Assembly (NCBI RefSeq): GCF_029688625.1
Contig: NZ_JARULC010000001.1
Span: 806,001-870,000 of the forward strand
DNA length: 64,000 bases
Direction of reading: 5' to 3'
Source of the DNA: Qipengyuania marincola
GTDB lineage: Bacteria > Pseudomonadota > Alphaproteobacteria > Sphingomonadales > Sphingomonadaceae
The position numbers and the translations under genes are program-made. The notes beneath the pieces were generated by a model. The model ran no database searches. It saw only the letters and a program-made list of their open reading frames with translations, and was not told the origin of the DNA. Below are positions 1 through 9,186 of the stretch, piece after piece; positions within the stretch are counted from its first letter, which is position 1, and the number at the start of each line of letters is the position of its first letter.

Positions 1-2
1 GG

Positions 3-140
3 CAGGTTCAGGAGCTCGACACCACGCTCGAAGGCGAATTCCAGTACACCACCGCCGATTACGGCACGATCACCGGATTTGCCGATGATGCGGGCAATAT
101 CACTGCATTGCAGGCCGGGGTGAGCTGCTTCTTCCGCTAA
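3..140 (+). CDS. C-terminal end of an unidentified protein (possible outer-membrane barrel)
   Basis: The reading frame is open from the first bases and closes at TAA 138-140, giving 45 residues with no start inside the window. The tail alternates polar and hydrophobic residues (LEGEFQYTT, NITALQAGVSCFFR) and ends in aromatic residues plus Arg. This would fit the last strands of a beta-barrel outer-membrane protein, but the fragment is too short to assign a family. The next gene starts 27 bases later on the same strand. Confidence 0.5.
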   Translation, partial: QVQELDTTLEGEFQYTTADYGTITGFADDAGNITALQAGVSCFFR

Positions 141-167
141 TCCCGCGCGTCTGTATAACGCGCAGTC

Positions 168-815
168 ATGACCCTGACCGCAGAGCTCTATTTCAGCTTT
201 CGTTCGCCCTACAGCTATCTGTCGGTCGGTCGCTATCGGGCGATGACGGAGGACTACGATCTCGACATCGCGCTTCGCCCGGTCTGGCCGCTCGCCGTTC
301 GCCAGCCCGATTTCTTCGAGCGCAACCACTCCAACTGGCTCGGCTACACCATGCGCGACATGCTGCGAGTGGCGCAATTCTATGACATTCCGTTCGGCGC
401 ACCCCGGCCCGATCCGATCGTGCAGGACACCGCGACCCGCAAGATCGCCGAAGACCAGCCCTACATCCGCCGCGTCACGCGCATGGGGCAGGCTGCCGCC
501 CGACGCGGCGCAGGCCTGGTCTTCGCTGCCGAGGCAGGGCGCATGATTTGGGGCGGCCAGGAAAACTGGCATGAGGGCGAGCATCTGGCCGAAGCGTTGA
601 AGGCTGCGGGTCTCGATCCAGCTGAAATCGAGGCGGAGATCGAAAGCGATGCCGACGCGCTCGACGACGAGATCGCCGCCAATCAGAACGCGCTGGAGGC
701 GGCAGGCCATTGGGGCGTGCCGACGCTGGTGTTCGACGGCGAACCCTTCTTCGGGCAGGACCGGATCGAGATGGTGCGATGGCGGATGGAGCAGAAGGGA
801 TTGGCGAAGCGATGA
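168..815 (+). CDS. 2-hydroxychromene-2-carboxylate isomerase family (DsbA/GST-kappa fold)
   Basis: 215 residues, the usual length of HCCA isomerases. The N-terminus carries the family's strand-turn LYFSFRSPYSYL with the active-site Ser of the S-P-Y motif at about residue 13. The C-terminus has the thioredoxin-fold cis-Pro segment (HWGVPTLVFDGEPFFGQDR). Family members use glutathione in isomerising hydroxychromene carboxylates during aromatic-ring degradation, but many orthologues have no known substrate. The stop overlaps the next start as ATGA, and four genes from here follow with four-base overlaps, so a single transcript is likely. The GFA partner next door also belongs to a glutathione-linked family. 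No aromatic degradation genes are nearby, so the true substrate is open. Confidence 0.85.
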   Translation: MTLTAELYFSFRSPYSYLSVGRYRAMTEDYDLDIALRPVWPLAVRQPDFFERNHSNWLGYTMRDMLRVAQFYDIPFGAPRPDPIVQDTATRKIAEDQPYIRRVTRMGQAAARRGAGLVFAAEAGRMIWGGQENWHEGEHLAEALKAAGLDPAEIEAEIESDADALDDEIAANQNALEAAGHWGVPTLVFDGEPFFGQDRIEMVRWRMEQKGLAKR

Positions 816-1261
816 AGGGCGAACTGACGGGCAAATGCCTCTGTGGCGCGGTGACGTATACGCTCAGGGAAGCCTTCCGATTGAAACCCTATGCCTGCCA
901 TTGCACCGAATGCCAGACCCGCACCGGCAGCGCCTTCAGCGAGCACATGCTGTTCATGCTCTCGGACCTGGAGCTAAACGGCGATCTCGACGTCGCCCGC
1001 TATACCCAGCCGAGCGGCGCGCAATCGGAAATCTTCTGCTGCGCGATCTGCAAGGCGCGCATCTACGCGGTGAACAATACCCGTGAAGGTATGGCCAGCC
1101 TGCGCTGCGGCACGCTCGACAACAGCGCATCGGTGGTCCCGGCCGCGCATCTCTGGGTGCGCAGCAAGCAGCCGTGGATCGGTCTGCCGGAAGGCGCAAA
1201 AGCGATGGACGAGCAGCCGCGCACGAACGAGGAATGGATCGCACAGGTGGGCATTGCATGA
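812..1261 (+). CDS. GFA family protein (CENP-V/GFA, zinc-binding)
   Basis: 149 residues. The family's Cys pattern is visible: CLCGAVTY near residue 9, CHCTECQTRTGS near residue 31 and FCCAICKAR near residue 73. These cysteines bind two zinc ions in the glutathione-dependent formaldehyde-activating (GFA) fold. The frame stays open further upstream, but ATG 812 is preferred because it forms an ATGA overlap with the upstream stop and places the Cys motif at the N-terminus. Most GFA proteins have no proven activity; only a few act on S-hydroxymethylglutathione. The neighbouring HCCA-isomerase-like protein hints at a glutathione-linked role, which is inference. Confidence 0.85.
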   Translation: MKGELTGKCLCGAVTYTLREAFRLKPYACHCTECQTRTGSAFSEHMLFMLSDLELNGDLDVARYTQPSGAQSEIFCCAICKARIYAVNNTREGMASLRCGTLDNSASVVPAAHLWVRSKQPWIGLPEGAKAMDEQPRTNEEWIAQVGIA

Positions 1262-2022
1262 GCGAGCTACGGACCGAACATTTCACCAGCTTCGACGGCA
1301 CCGAACTGGCCCTGCATCGCCATGGCGAGGGACGGCCCTTCGTTCTGCTGCATGGCCTCTTCTCCAGCGCCGAGATGAACTGGGTCAAGTGGGGCCACCA
1401 CCTCGCCATCGCGGCGAAGGGCTATGAAGTGCTCATGCTCGACTTCCGCGTTCATGGCGAGAGCGCAGCGCCGCACGAGCCGGAGAAATATCCGCAAAAT
1501 GTGCTGGTGCGCGATGTGGCGGCGCTGGTGGAGCATCTCGAGCTTACGGACTACGATCTCGGAGGCTTCTCGCTCGGTGCGCGCACCACGCTGCACGCGG
1601 TGGCGCATGGCGTGCTCGAGCCACACCGGATCGTGATCGGCGGGATGGGCACGGCGGGCCTCGGCGAGTGGGACAAGCGCGCGGCCTTCTTCCGCCGGGT
1701 GATCGACGAATTCGATGCCATTCCCAAGGGCGATCCGGCCTATTTCTCGATGCAGTTCCTGAAGTCGCAGGGTGTGGATCGCACCGCGGCGCGCTTGTTG
1801 CTTGACACCATGCCGGATCTCGACCTCGCCATGCTCGACCAGGTGACCATGCCAGCGCTGGTCGTCTGCGGCGACGAGGACCGCGACAACGGCTCGGCCG
1901 AGGACCTCGCCAACCTCCTGCCAAATGCCGATTTCGTCGAGGTCCCGGGCACGCATATGAGCAGCGTGACTAAGCCCGACCTCGGTCTGGCGATCGCGGG
2001 CTGGCTCGGAGATGCCGGGTGA
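1258..2022 (+). CDS. alpha/beta hydrolase
   Basis: 254 residues with the canonical alpha/beta-hydrolase layout: oxyanion segment VLLHGLFSS near residue 28, nucleophile elbow GFSLGA with its Ser near residue 104, an acid near CGDEDRDNG around residue 210, and the catalytic His in PGTHMSS near residue 236. ATG 1258 overlaps the GFA stop (ATGA) and is preferred over the upstream in-frame starts at 1174 and beyond. The next gene also starts within its stop codon (GTGA at 2019). The substrate cannot be told from the sequence; esterase or small-molecule hydrolase are both possible. Confidence 0.85.
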   Translation: MSELRTEHFTSFDGTELALHRHGEGRPFVLLHGLFSSAEMNWVKWGHHLAIAAKGYEVLMLDFRVHGESAAPHEPEKYPQNVLVRDVAALVEHLELTDYDLGGFSLGARTTLHAVAHGVLEPHRIVIGGMGTAGLGEWDKRAAFFRRVIDEFDAIPKGDPAYFSMQFLKSQGVDRTAARLLLDTMPDLDLAMLDQVTMPALVVCGDEDRDNGSAEDLANLLPNADFVEVPGTHMSSVTKPDLGLAIAGWLGDAG

Positions 2023-2568
2023 GCCCTAGCCTTGTGAACTGGCGGAGTTTCTGGATCCTATGGGTCGGCGGGCTGGTCATCATCATCACGCTTGTCAGCC
2101 AGAACGATCAGCTGGTGACCCAGCTTGTGCCCCGCGGCATGGTCGATCATCAGGCAGCCGGGACCGCGGACCGGGTCGACCAAATCCATCGCAGCTGGGT
2201 GGAGCTTGGCAGTATGCGTTTCGCCCGGATCGCCATGATCTTCGACCTCCTGTTCATTGTGATCTACAGCATCGGCGGCATGGTCGGAGGGATGCTGATC
2301 CGCAGGCAGACGCGGTCGGCTATGCTCAAGACGCTCGGAAGTGTAGTTTTCTTCGCCTACGCAGCGTTTGGCGTTCTCGATTTCATCGAAACGGCATGTC
2401 AGGGCGATCCAGCTCTTCGTGACCGGCGGAGATAACGCGCTCGCTTACACGGCCAGCGCCGTCCGCTTGCCAAAGCTGGCGGCATTTGGTGTCGGCTTTC
2501 CGCTTATCGTGATCGCGCTTCTCTGGCTCTGGCTTGAAAAGCGGCGGGCAGCACGAGCCCTTGATTAA
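2019..2568 (+). pseudogene. membrane protein split by a one-base frameshift
   Basis: The gene begins at GTG 2019, overlapping the hydrolase stop. It encodes a membrane segment near residues 12-26, a loop, and two further segments near residues 70-90 and 105-120. The frame then runs into an early stop at 2433-2435. The +1 frame picks up immediately and codes for a plausible fourth membrane segment (AAFGVGFPLIVIALLWLWL) ending at TAA 2566-2568. Removing one G from the GGG run at 2402-2404 joins the two frames as ETACQAIQLFVTGGDN, giving a protein of about 183 residues with four membrane spans. Either a recent inactivating insertion or a sequencing/assembly error explains this. Function is unknown. 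Confidence 0.7.
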
Positions 2569-2633
2569 GCGCGGGCACAGGTGCAATCCGGTAGCCAATG
2601 AAACCAGTCGCATATCTGTCTGAGAGAAAGCCT

Positions 2634-4481
2634 ATGAAACTCCTTCGCACCTCACTCGCCGCCTTGGCAATCGCCAGCGCCGCTCCCGCCCTCGCTGACG
2701 ACCATGTCTCCAACGAGATGGAGGCTGCGGCCGAATTCCCAATGACGCCGCAAGGCGCTGCCGATTGGGTGGCGATGGTCGAGAAGGACATGTTCGACTT
2801 CAGCGTCGAATACGGCCGGGTGCTGTGGATCAACTCCACCTACATCATTCACGACAGCGACCAGCTGGCTGCCAAATACGGGGCCGAAGCGACCGAAAAA
2901 TCCGTCGCCTATGCCAACAAGGCTGCCGAATATGCGCGCGTTGCCGGGCTCGATCCCGAGGTGGCCCGCAAACTCGACATCCTGCGCAACGGCATCGTGA
3001 TGCCCGCGCCAGTGCGCGACGGTGCGGCGACCGAACTGAACGAAATCGCGACCAGCCTCAACAGCCAGTACGGCAAGGGCAAGGGCACGCTAAACGGCGA
3101 GGAAATCAACGGCTCGGACATCGAGGCGGAGATGGGCAATCTGGAGCGCACACCTGCCGAGAAGGCCGAGATGTGGACCAGCTGGCACGACAATGTCGGC
3201 GCGCCGATGCGCGAGGACTACCAGCGCATGATCGCCATTGCGGGCGAAGGCGCGAGCGAGCTGGGTTTCGCCGATCTCGGCGCCATGTGGCGCTCCAACT
3301 ACGACATGGACCCCGACCAGTTCGCTGCCGAGACCGAGCGGATGTGGCAGGAAGTGAAGCCGCTTTACATGGCGCTGCACACCTACGTCCGCAGCAAGCT
3401 GAACGAGGAATACGGGGCCGAGGTGCAGCCGGCGACTGGCCCGATCCGCGCCGATTTGCTCGGGAATATGTGGGCGCAGGAGTGGGGCAATATTTACCCG
3501 TTGGTCGCGCCGGAAGGTGCGGGCGACATCGGCTACGACCTTACGGAGCTGATCGCAGCGAAGGGCTATGACGAGGTCGGCATGGTCCGCGTGGGCGAAG
3601 CCTTCTTCTCCTCGCTCGGCTTCGATCCGCTGCCCGAGACCTTCTGGGAGCGCAGCCAATTCGTGAAGCCGCAGGATCGCGAGGTGGTCTGCCACGCCAG
3701 CGCCTGGGACGTGGACAATGTCGACGACCTTCGCATCAAGATGTGCATCAAGCGCAATGCGGACGACTTCATCACCATCCACCACGAGCTCGGCCACAAT
3801 TACTACCAGCGCGCCTACAACCAGCAGGACTATCTTCACCTCAACGGCGCGAACGACGGGTTCCACGAAGCGATCGGCGACATGATCGCACTGTCGATTA
3901 CGCCGGAATATCTGACGCAGATCGATATGCTCGACCCGTCGCAGGTACCCAGCGCCGATAAGGATATCGGCCTGCTGCTGCGTCAGGCGATGGATAAGGT
4001 CGCCTTCCTGCCCTTTGGCTTGATGGTCGATCGCTATCGCTGGCAGCTGTTCGACGGCACCATTCCGGCGGACCAGCTCAACAAGGGCTGGAACGACTTG
4101 CGGCTGGAGTATCAGGGTATCGTCCCGCCGGTCGCGCGTGACGAGAGCAAGTTCGACGCCGGCGCGAAGTATCACATCCCGGGCAACGTGCCGTATACGC
4201 GCTATTTCCTTGCGCGCATCCTGCAGTTCCAGTTCTTCAAGGCGGCCTGCGACCAGGCGGGCTGGGAAGGCCCGCTGCACCGCTGCTCGTTCTACGGCAA
4301 CGAGGAGGTGGGCAAGAACCTCAACGCCATGCTCGAAATGGGCGCGAGCAAGCCTTGGCCCGACGCGCTCGAAGCCTTTACCGGTGAGCGCCAGATGAGC
4401 GGCACCGCCATGATCGAATACTTCGCGCCGCTGATGGCGTGGCTAGAAGAGCAGAATGAAGGGAAGCCGCAGGGGTGGTAA
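2634..4481 (+). CDS. M2 family zinc metallopeptidase (peptidyl-dipeptidase A, ACE-like), exported
   Basis: 615 residues. A signal peptide (about residues 1-22, ending APALA-DD) points to export. The gluzincin site is complete: HELGH at residues 384-388 and the third zinc ligand Glu412 in GFHEAIGD, spaced as in the angiotensin-converting-enzyme family. Such enzymes remove C-terminal dipeptides from oligopeptides in the periplasm. ATG 2634 is chosen over 2598 because it follows a GAGAGAAAG ribosome site and starts the signal peptide directly. Length matches bacterial single-domain ACE homologues. The downstream lipoprotein gene overlaps the last seven bases, so the two are probably translated from one message with the RimB/RimK genes. 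Confidence 0.93.
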   Translation: MKLLRTSLAALAIASAAPALADDHVSNEMEAAAEFPMTPQGAADWVAMVEKDMFDFSVEYGRVLWINSTYIIHDSDQLAAKYGAEATEKSVAYANKAAEYARVAGLDPEVARKLDILRNGIVMPAPVRDGAATELNEIATSLNSQYGKGKGTLNGEEINGSDIEAEMGNLERTPAEKAEMWTSWHDNVGAPMREDYQRMIAIAGEGASELGFADLGAMWRSNYDMDPDQFAAETERMWQEVKPLYMALHTYVRSKLNEEYGAEVQPATGPIRADLLGNMWAQEWGNIYPLVAPEGAGDIGYDLTELIAAKGYDEVGMVRVGEAFFSSLGFDPLPETFWERSQFVKPQDREVVCHASAWDVDNVDDLRIKMCIKRNADDFITIHHELGHNYYQRAYNQQDYLHLNGANDGFHEAIGDMIALSITPEYLTQIDMLDPSQVPSADKDIGLLLRQAMDKVAFLPFGLMVDRYRWQLFDGTIPADQLNKGWNDLRLEYQGIVPPVARDESKFDAGAKYHIPGNVPYTRYFLARILQFQFFKAACDQAGWEGPLHRCSFYGNEEVGKNLNAMLEMGASKPWPDALEAFTGERQMSGTAMIEYFAPLMAWLEEQNEGKPQGW

Positions 4482-5494
4482 GGCTGAAACCGGCAATCGC
4501 GCTCGGCAGTGTGCTGGCGCTGGGCGCTTGTGCACCGCAGGCGAGGGAGCCGAACCCCGGTTTTCTGGTTGATCCGGTGGCGGATGGCGCGCTGTTCGTA
4601 GCGGGCAAGTTCGGCAACACGCTAGCCAAGGTCGATCTGGCAAGCGGCGAGGAAACGCTGCTCGTGGAGAGCTGCGCCAACCCGCACGAGCTCGCGACAT
4701 CGCCCGACGACCGATACGTCGCGCTTGCTTGCTACGGCGGGCAGACGGTCGATATCTTCCGCACGGAAGATCTCGTCCGCACGCGCAGCATCGATCTTGG
4801 CAAAAACGCGCGACCCCACGGGATCGTGTGGCACGAAACTGGCGACCTCTACGCAACTGCTGAGGGCCGACAATCCGTGTTCTGGATACGGGACCCTCTG
4901 GGCGACGCGGAAGCCTTCGAATATGCGACCGGCAAGCAGGGCAGCCACATGATCGCGGTAGCGCCCAGCGGCAATCATGCCTGGACGACCGATCTCGGTA
5001 GCAAGACCGTCACGCTGGTAGATCTCAAGACCCGGCGCGCGCCGCGCTCGGTCGAGGTGGGCGACGAGCCGGAAGGCATTGCCCTGTCGCCCGATGGCGA
5101 AACGCTATGGGTCAGCGCGCGCGGATCGGACAAAGCCTTCGCGCTCGACCCGATGACGCTGGAGGTGCGGCAAGAGATCGCGACCGGCTCTTTCCCGCTG
5201 CGCATCGCCTTGCGACCGCAGGGCGACTTTGCCGTTACGAGCGATCTTGCCGATGGCGGCCTTACGGTTATCGACACTGCGACCGGCGAGGCTGTGCGCT
5301 CGATACCGGTGGGCGGACTGGACGGCGCGTCGGAACGCATGCAGGTCACGATCCTCTGGTCGCCCGACGGCGAACGCATCTATGTCGCCGAGACACGCGA
5401 CAACACTATCGCCGAAGTCGACTTCGCCAGCGGCGAGGTCCTGCGGAGGCTGCCGGGGACCGGCGGTGGCGATGGGATCGCGATCATCGAATGA
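4475..5494 (+). CDS. YncE-like beta-propeller lipoprotein
   Basis: 339 residues starting at GTG 4475 inside the end of the M2 gene. An N-terminal signal with lipobox LALGAC (Cys19) predicts lipid anchoring. The rest is a run of about 40-residue repeats with the YVTN/YncE signature (LSPDGETLWVSARGSDK, SPDGERIYVAETRDN), expected to form a seven-bladed propeller facing the periplasm. Such propellers usually bind proteins, ligands or metals rather than act as enzymes. The stop overlaps the RimB-like start (ATGA), tying it to the rimB-rimK pair. No catalytic residues stand out and the ligand is unknown. Confidence 0.85.
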   Translation: MVRLKPAIALGSVLALGACAPQAREPNPGFLVDPVADGALFVAGKFGNTLAKVDLASGEETLLVESCANPHELATSPDDRYVALACYGGQTVDIFRTEDLVRTRSIDLGKNARPHGIVWHETGDLYATAEGRQSVFWIRDPLGDAEAFEYATGKQGSHMIAVAPSGNHAWTTDLGSKTVTLVDLKTRRAPRSVEVGDEPEGIALSPDGETLWVSARGSDKAFALDPMTLEVRQEIATGSFPLRIALRPQGDFAVTSDLADGGLTVIDTATGEAVRSIPVGGLDGASERMQVTILWSPDGERIYVAETRDNTIAEVDFASGEVLRRLPGTGGGDGIAIIE

Positions 5495-5955
5495 CGGCGA
5501 AGCGCAAGCTCCTTCCCGCAGTCGGTTGGCGTGAACTGGTGCATCTGCCCGATCTCGGCCTGCATGGCGTCCCCGCCAAGATCGACACCGGCGCGCGCAC
5601 CTCATCCCTGCATGGCGAGGTGCTGGAAGAATTCGAGCGCGACGGGGAGAAGTTCATCCGTTTCGCCGTCGACTTCCAGCAACAGCACGTACGCCAGGTG
5701 TGCGAGGCCGTGCATGTCGACGTGCGCGGGATCACCAGCTCCAATGGCGAAACCCAGTATCGCTATGTTATCAAGACCCCGCTCAAAATCGGCGACGTAG
5801 AATTCCGCGCCGAGATCAGCCTTGCCGATCGCAGCGACATGAAATTTCCCATGCTCATCGGCCGCTCCTCGCTGCGTCGCCGCTTTGTCGTGGACAGCGG
5901 CTATTCCTGGCTGCAGACGCCGGAAATGAAGGTCAAGAAAGGCCATAAACCATGA
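5491..5955 (+). CDS. RimB-like retropepsin-fold protease (RimK/LysX-associated, DUF785)
   Basis: 154 residues. The aspartic-protease-like motif [14 protein letters not shown] lies at residues 29-42 (Asp32-Thr-Gly-Ala), followed by the family's [11 protein letters not shown] and [17 protein letters not shown] segments. This family is often named 'ATP-dependent zinc protease' and is encoded beside rimK. In Pseudomonas the RimB homologue modulates RimK-dependent glutamylation of ribosomal protein S6. ATG 5491 is chosen because it overlaps the upstream stop (ATGA) and places the motif at the usual distance from the N-terminus; the open frame itself extends back to 5107. The stop overlaps the rimK start (ATGA), so the pair is translationally coupled. 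Confidence 0.88.
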   Translation: MTAKRKLLPAVGWRELVHLPDLGLHGVPAKIDTGARTSSLHGEVLEEFERDGEKFIRFAVDFQQQHVRQVCEAVHVDVRGITSSNGETQYRYVIKTPLKIGDVEFRAEISLADRSDMKFPMLIGRSSLRRRFVVDSGYSWLQTPEMKVKKGHKP

Positions 5956-6857
5956 AAATCGCCATGCTGGCACGCAATCCGAACCTCTATTCGCACAAGC
6001 GGTTGAAGGAGGCGGCGGAAGAGCGCGGACACGATCTCGACATTCTCAACACCACACGCTGCACGGTGCATATCGCCAGCCACCGGCCCGAGGTCTATTA
6101 TAATGGCGAGCCTTGTGTGGGTTACGACGCGGTGATTCCTCGTATTGGCGCCTCGATCACCAATTACGGCCTGTCGATCCTGCGCCAGTTCGAAATGCGC
6201 GGCTGCTGGCCGCTGAATGAAAGTGTCGCCATCGGCCGCAGCCGGGACAAGCTGCGCAGCATGCAGATCCTCGCGAAGCACGGCATTGGCCTGCCGCTGA
6301 CCGCCTATGCCAACGATCCCAAGCAGGCCGAAGAGATCATCAAGGCCGTGAAGGGCCCGCCGGTGGTGATCAAGCTGCTCGAAGGTACGCAAGGTATTGG
6401 CGTGGTGCTGGCCGAAACCATGTCTTCGGCCAAATCGGTAATCGAGGCCTTCCGCGGAGCAAACGTCAACATTCTCGTGCAAGAATTCATCAAGGAGGCG
6501 GGCGGCACCGACATCCGCGCGCTAGTGGTCGGTGGCAAGGTTGTCGCGGCGATGAAGCGCACCGGTGCAGCAGACGATTTCCGCAGCAATCTCCATCGCG
6601 GCGGAAGCGCGCAGCTGATCAAGATCACCCCAGAGGAGCGCAGCACCGCAGTGCGCGCGGCCAAACACATGGGCCTCAACGTCTGCGGGGTCGACATGCT
6701 GCGGTCCAATCACGGGCCGGTGATCATGGAAGTGAACAGCTCTCCCGGCCTCGAAGGGATCGAGAAAGCGACCGGGAAGGACATCGCGGGCATGATCGTC
6801 GACTACATCGCGAAGAACGCGAAAGACGGGAAGACGAAGACGAAAGGCAAGGGGTAG
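5952..6857 (+). CDS. rimK: RimK family alpha-L-glutamate ligase
   Basis: 301 residues, the normal RimK length. It is an ATP-grasp enzyme: the ATP-binding loop region [18 protein letters not shown] is near residues 138-155, [19 protein letters not shown] near 177-195, and the metal-binding [13 protein letters not shown] near 259-271. RimK adds glutamate residues to the C-terminus of ribosomal protein S6 and can make poly-glutamate. The gene starts inside the stop of the RimB-like gene. rpsF (S6) lies about 5 kb downstream on the other strand. Assignment is strong; the S6 substrate in this organism is inferred from family knowledge. Confidence 0.92.
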   Translation: MKIAMLARNPNLYSHKRLKEAAEERGHDLDILNTTRCTVHIASHRPEVYYNGEPCVGYDAVIPRIGASITNYGLSILRQFEMRGCWPLNESVAIGRSRDKLRSMQILAKHGIGLPLTAYANDPKQAEEIIKAVKGPPVVIKLLEGTQGIGVVLAETMSSAKSVIEAFRGANVNILVQEFIKEAGGTDIRALVVGGKVVAAMKRTGAADDFRSNLHRGGSAQLIKITPEERSTAVRAAKHMGLNVCGVDMLRSNHGPVIMEVNSSPGLEGIEKATGKDIAGMIVDYIAKNAKDGKTKTKGKG

Positions 6858-6867
6858 CGCAGCGCGT

Positions 6868-7638
6868 TCAGGCGTTGCGCGCCATCAGCCCGCCATCGAC
6901 GGGAATGATCGCTCCGGTGATGTAACTCGCTGCGGGCAGTACGAGCGAAAGCGTGACATGCGCGACTTCTTCGGGATCGCCATAACGCCTGAGCGCGGTG
7001 CGACGCTTGGCGAAGATCGTCTTGTGCTCTTCCGGTACGGCGTCGGTCATCGTGGTGCGGATGGGGCCGGGGCAGATGCAATTCACGGTGATGGCTTCCG
7101 GACCAAGGTCGACAGCTAGGCCACGTGTCAGCCCGGTTACACCGGTCTTGGCTGCCACGTAAGGCGTATCGCCAGGGGTCGCGCCGAGGCCTTCGGTGCT
7201 GGCGATATTGACGATGCGCGCAGCGTCGCTGTTGCGCAGATGGGGCAGGGCGGCGCGGACCATGCGCTGGTGCGCGGTCAGCATCACGGCAAGTGCGTTA
7301 TGCCAGACATTTTCGTAGCCATCATCCTCGAGCGGGCAGAAGCTCGAGACACCGGCATTGTTCACCAGGATGTCGATCCCACCGAAATCCTCTGCGATTT
7401 TTGCGACGACCTGCTCGATCGCGTCCTTGTCTCCCACGTCCAGAGCATAGGCGCGCGCATCCTCGCCGCATTCCGATGCGACCGCTTCGCAAGCCCCGAG
7501 ATCGAGATCGGTCACCGCCACCTTGGCACCCTCGCTTGCGAACAGGCGCGCAGTGGCGCGGCCCATGCCGCTGGCAGCGCCGGTGATTATCGCGACGCGC
7601 CCTGCGATCGAGCGTGAGCGGTTCGGTGTGTCGGACAT
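6868..7638 (-). CDS. SDR family NAD(P)-dependent oxidoreductase
   Basis: 256 residues. Classical SDR: cofactor loop TGAASGMG near residue 20, LVNNAG near residue 92, and the catalytic Ser (NIAS) followed by YVAAK near residue 163. An Asp after the second strand (VTDLDLG) suggests NAD(H) preference. The C-terminal GAIIPVDGGLMARNA is typical of the FabG-like group. A strong GGAGGGAGGG ribosome site sits just upstream of ATG 7638. The substrate is not predictable. Its stop lies 10 bases from the convergent rimK stop. Confidence 0.87.
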   Translation of the reverse strand: MSDTPNRSRSIAGRVAIITGAASGMGRATARLFASEGAKVAVTDLDLGACEAVASECGEDARAYALDVGDKDAIEQVVAKIAEDFGGIDILVNNAGVSSFCPLEDDGYENVWHNALAVMLTAHQRMVRAALPHLRNSDAARIVNIASTEGLGATPGDTPYVAAKTGVTGLTRGLAVDLGPEAITVNCICPGPIRTTMTDAVPEEHKTIFAKRRTALRRYGDPEEVAHVTLSLVLPAASYITGAIIPVDGGLMARNA

Positions 7639-7701
7639 GGTCTTCCCTCCCTCCTGTGGGAGTCTAACGATGCCTTACCGTTTCGTCACCGGCGACGAAC
7701 G

Positions 7702-9186
7702 TCAGGCAGCCTTGATGTTCGCCACAAAGTCGCTGGCCGATTGCTCAAGAGAATTGATCGTCTCGAGAAGCGACTTCACGTTCTGCCGGGCATCACTGGA
7801 AAGCTTCTGCGTCGTCCCCGCACGTTCGGCCAGTACGGCACTGCGGCGAGCCATTTCCTCGGTCCCGGCTGCGGTATCGCCGACGGTGTGCTCGATGCTG
7901 GAGGTGGCATTACGCTGGCTGTCCACATCGCTACTCACGGTCATTGCGGACTTCGCAAGCTCTGCAATCGCACCGCTCAGTTCGCCAAAGCTGCTTTCCG
8001 CTTCGCCCGTGCCCTCGCTGATGCCGGACAGCAGATCCTCGATCTGGCGTGTCGCACGCGCGGCCTGCGCGGCGAGCTCCTTCACTTCCTGAGCGACGAC
8101 GGCAAAACCCTTGCCCGCATCGCCGGCGGTCGCCGCCTCGATCGTGGCATTGAGCGCCAGGAGATTGGTCATCTCGGCGATATTGGCGATGGAGCGAGTG
8201 GCGTCGCCGATGGTCTTGGAATGGTCGGCCAGCGTCTTGACTGCTTTCCCGCCGGAGTCAGTGCGCGCACCGGCCACGCTGGCCAGTTCGTCCTGTCGAC
8301 CGGCAGTCACCGCGATGTTTCCGATCGAGCGGGACAGTTCGGCCACGCGTTCGGCGACGATGTCGATGGAATTCGAAACCTGCGAGGCGGCCGCAGCCAC
8401 CTCGCCCGCCTGTTGGCCGGTATCGCGTGCAGTATCGTCCAGAGAGGACATGGCTTCGTCGAGAGCCTGCGCGCTGCTCGCCACGGCCTTGGTCACTTCC
8501 GACACAGAGCTTTCGAACTCATGGGCAATCCGCAACATGTCCTCGCGGCGGCGTTCCGCCTGGCGGTCTTCGATCCGGTTGCGCTCCGCGCGTTCCGACT
8601 CGGCCAGCCGCAGTGCCTCCTCGGCGCCCCGCGCGGCTTCTTCGCTCTGGGTTACGGCATTGCCAAGCCGGGCGACCAGCGAATTGAGCGTCGTAGCAAT
8701 GTAGCAAAGCACGCCTGCTTCCAAGACGACGGCCAGCGCATGGATCAACACGCGGTTCACCCCACCGCCACCGGAGAAGACCCAGCTAGGTGCCGCGAAA
8801 GACAAGGTGAGGTGGTGGATTGCGACAGCTGCCGCCGCGACGAGGATCGGGCGTACATCGCACAGTATCGTCAGCATCGCGATCGCAACGAAGAAATACA
8901 TGTGCATGTCGAGCTGCCATGCCGCGTCGCGCATGGCGTAGAGCAGGAGGGCAGGCTGCAACGCCGCCATGAGCGCAACCGCGATTCGAGCCGGGCTGTC
9001 GTAACGCCGCTGCCAAGCCGACAGGCTTGGCACGATGTTGAGCAGCGCGCTGACCATCAGCGCATGAATCGCTTGCGTACCCATCGCCGGGATGAGAGCG
9101 GCCAGTGACAGGGACGCTCCCCAGCCCGCAATGGCGATGCCAATCACGCCCTTGCGGCGCAGCTCGTTGATCTCGTTATTTTCCAA
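7702..9186 (-). CDS. methyl-accepting chemotaxis protein with membrane-embedded N-terminus
   Basis: 494 residues. The first 190 residues form about six membrane segments without a long periplasmic loop, so sensing is probably within or at the membrane. A linker rich in Glu/Arg (about 195-225) leads into the cytoplasmic coiled-coil signalling domain. The hairpin tip is recognisable as [20 protein letters not shown] near residue 345, with Thr at two positions that are usually Ala/Arg. The start is TTG 9186 with a CGGAG ribosome site seven bases before it, overlapping the end of the upstream small gene. No che genes are in the window, so it would signal to a distant array. Confidence 0.88.
   Translation of the reverse strand: MENNEINELRRKGVIGIAIAGWGASLSLAALIPAMGTQAIHALMVSALLNIVPSLSAWQRRYDSPARIAVALMAALQPALLLYAMRDAAWQLDMHMYFFVAIAMLTILCDVRPILVAAAAVAIHHLTLSFAAPSWVFSGGGGVNRVLIHALAVVLEAGVLCYIATTLNSLVARLGNAVTQSEEAARGAEEALRLAESERAERNRIEDRQAERRREDMLRIAHEFESSVSEVTKAVASSAQALDEAMSSLDDTARDTGQQAGEVAAAASQVSNSIDIVAERVAELSRSIGNIAVTAGRQDELASVAGARTDSGGKAVKTLADHSKTIGDATRSIANIAEMTNLLALNATIEAATAGDAGKGFAVVAQEVKELAAQAARATRQIEDLLSGISEGTGEAESSFGELSGAIAELAKSAMTVSSDVDSQRNATSSIEHTVGDTAAGTEEMARRSAVLAERAGTTQKLSSDARQNVKSLLETINSLEQSASDFVANIKAA

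Noticed and set aside
3090-4280. 396-codon frame opposite the M2 peptidase
   Set aside because: The M2 gene has the complete zinc site on the plus strand and an export signal; the antisense frame has no start site support.
5107-5490. 128-codon N-terminal extension of the RimB-like protein
   Set aside because: It lies within the propeller gene in another frame, is Arg-rich and unlike the family; ATG 5491 with ATGA coupling is better.
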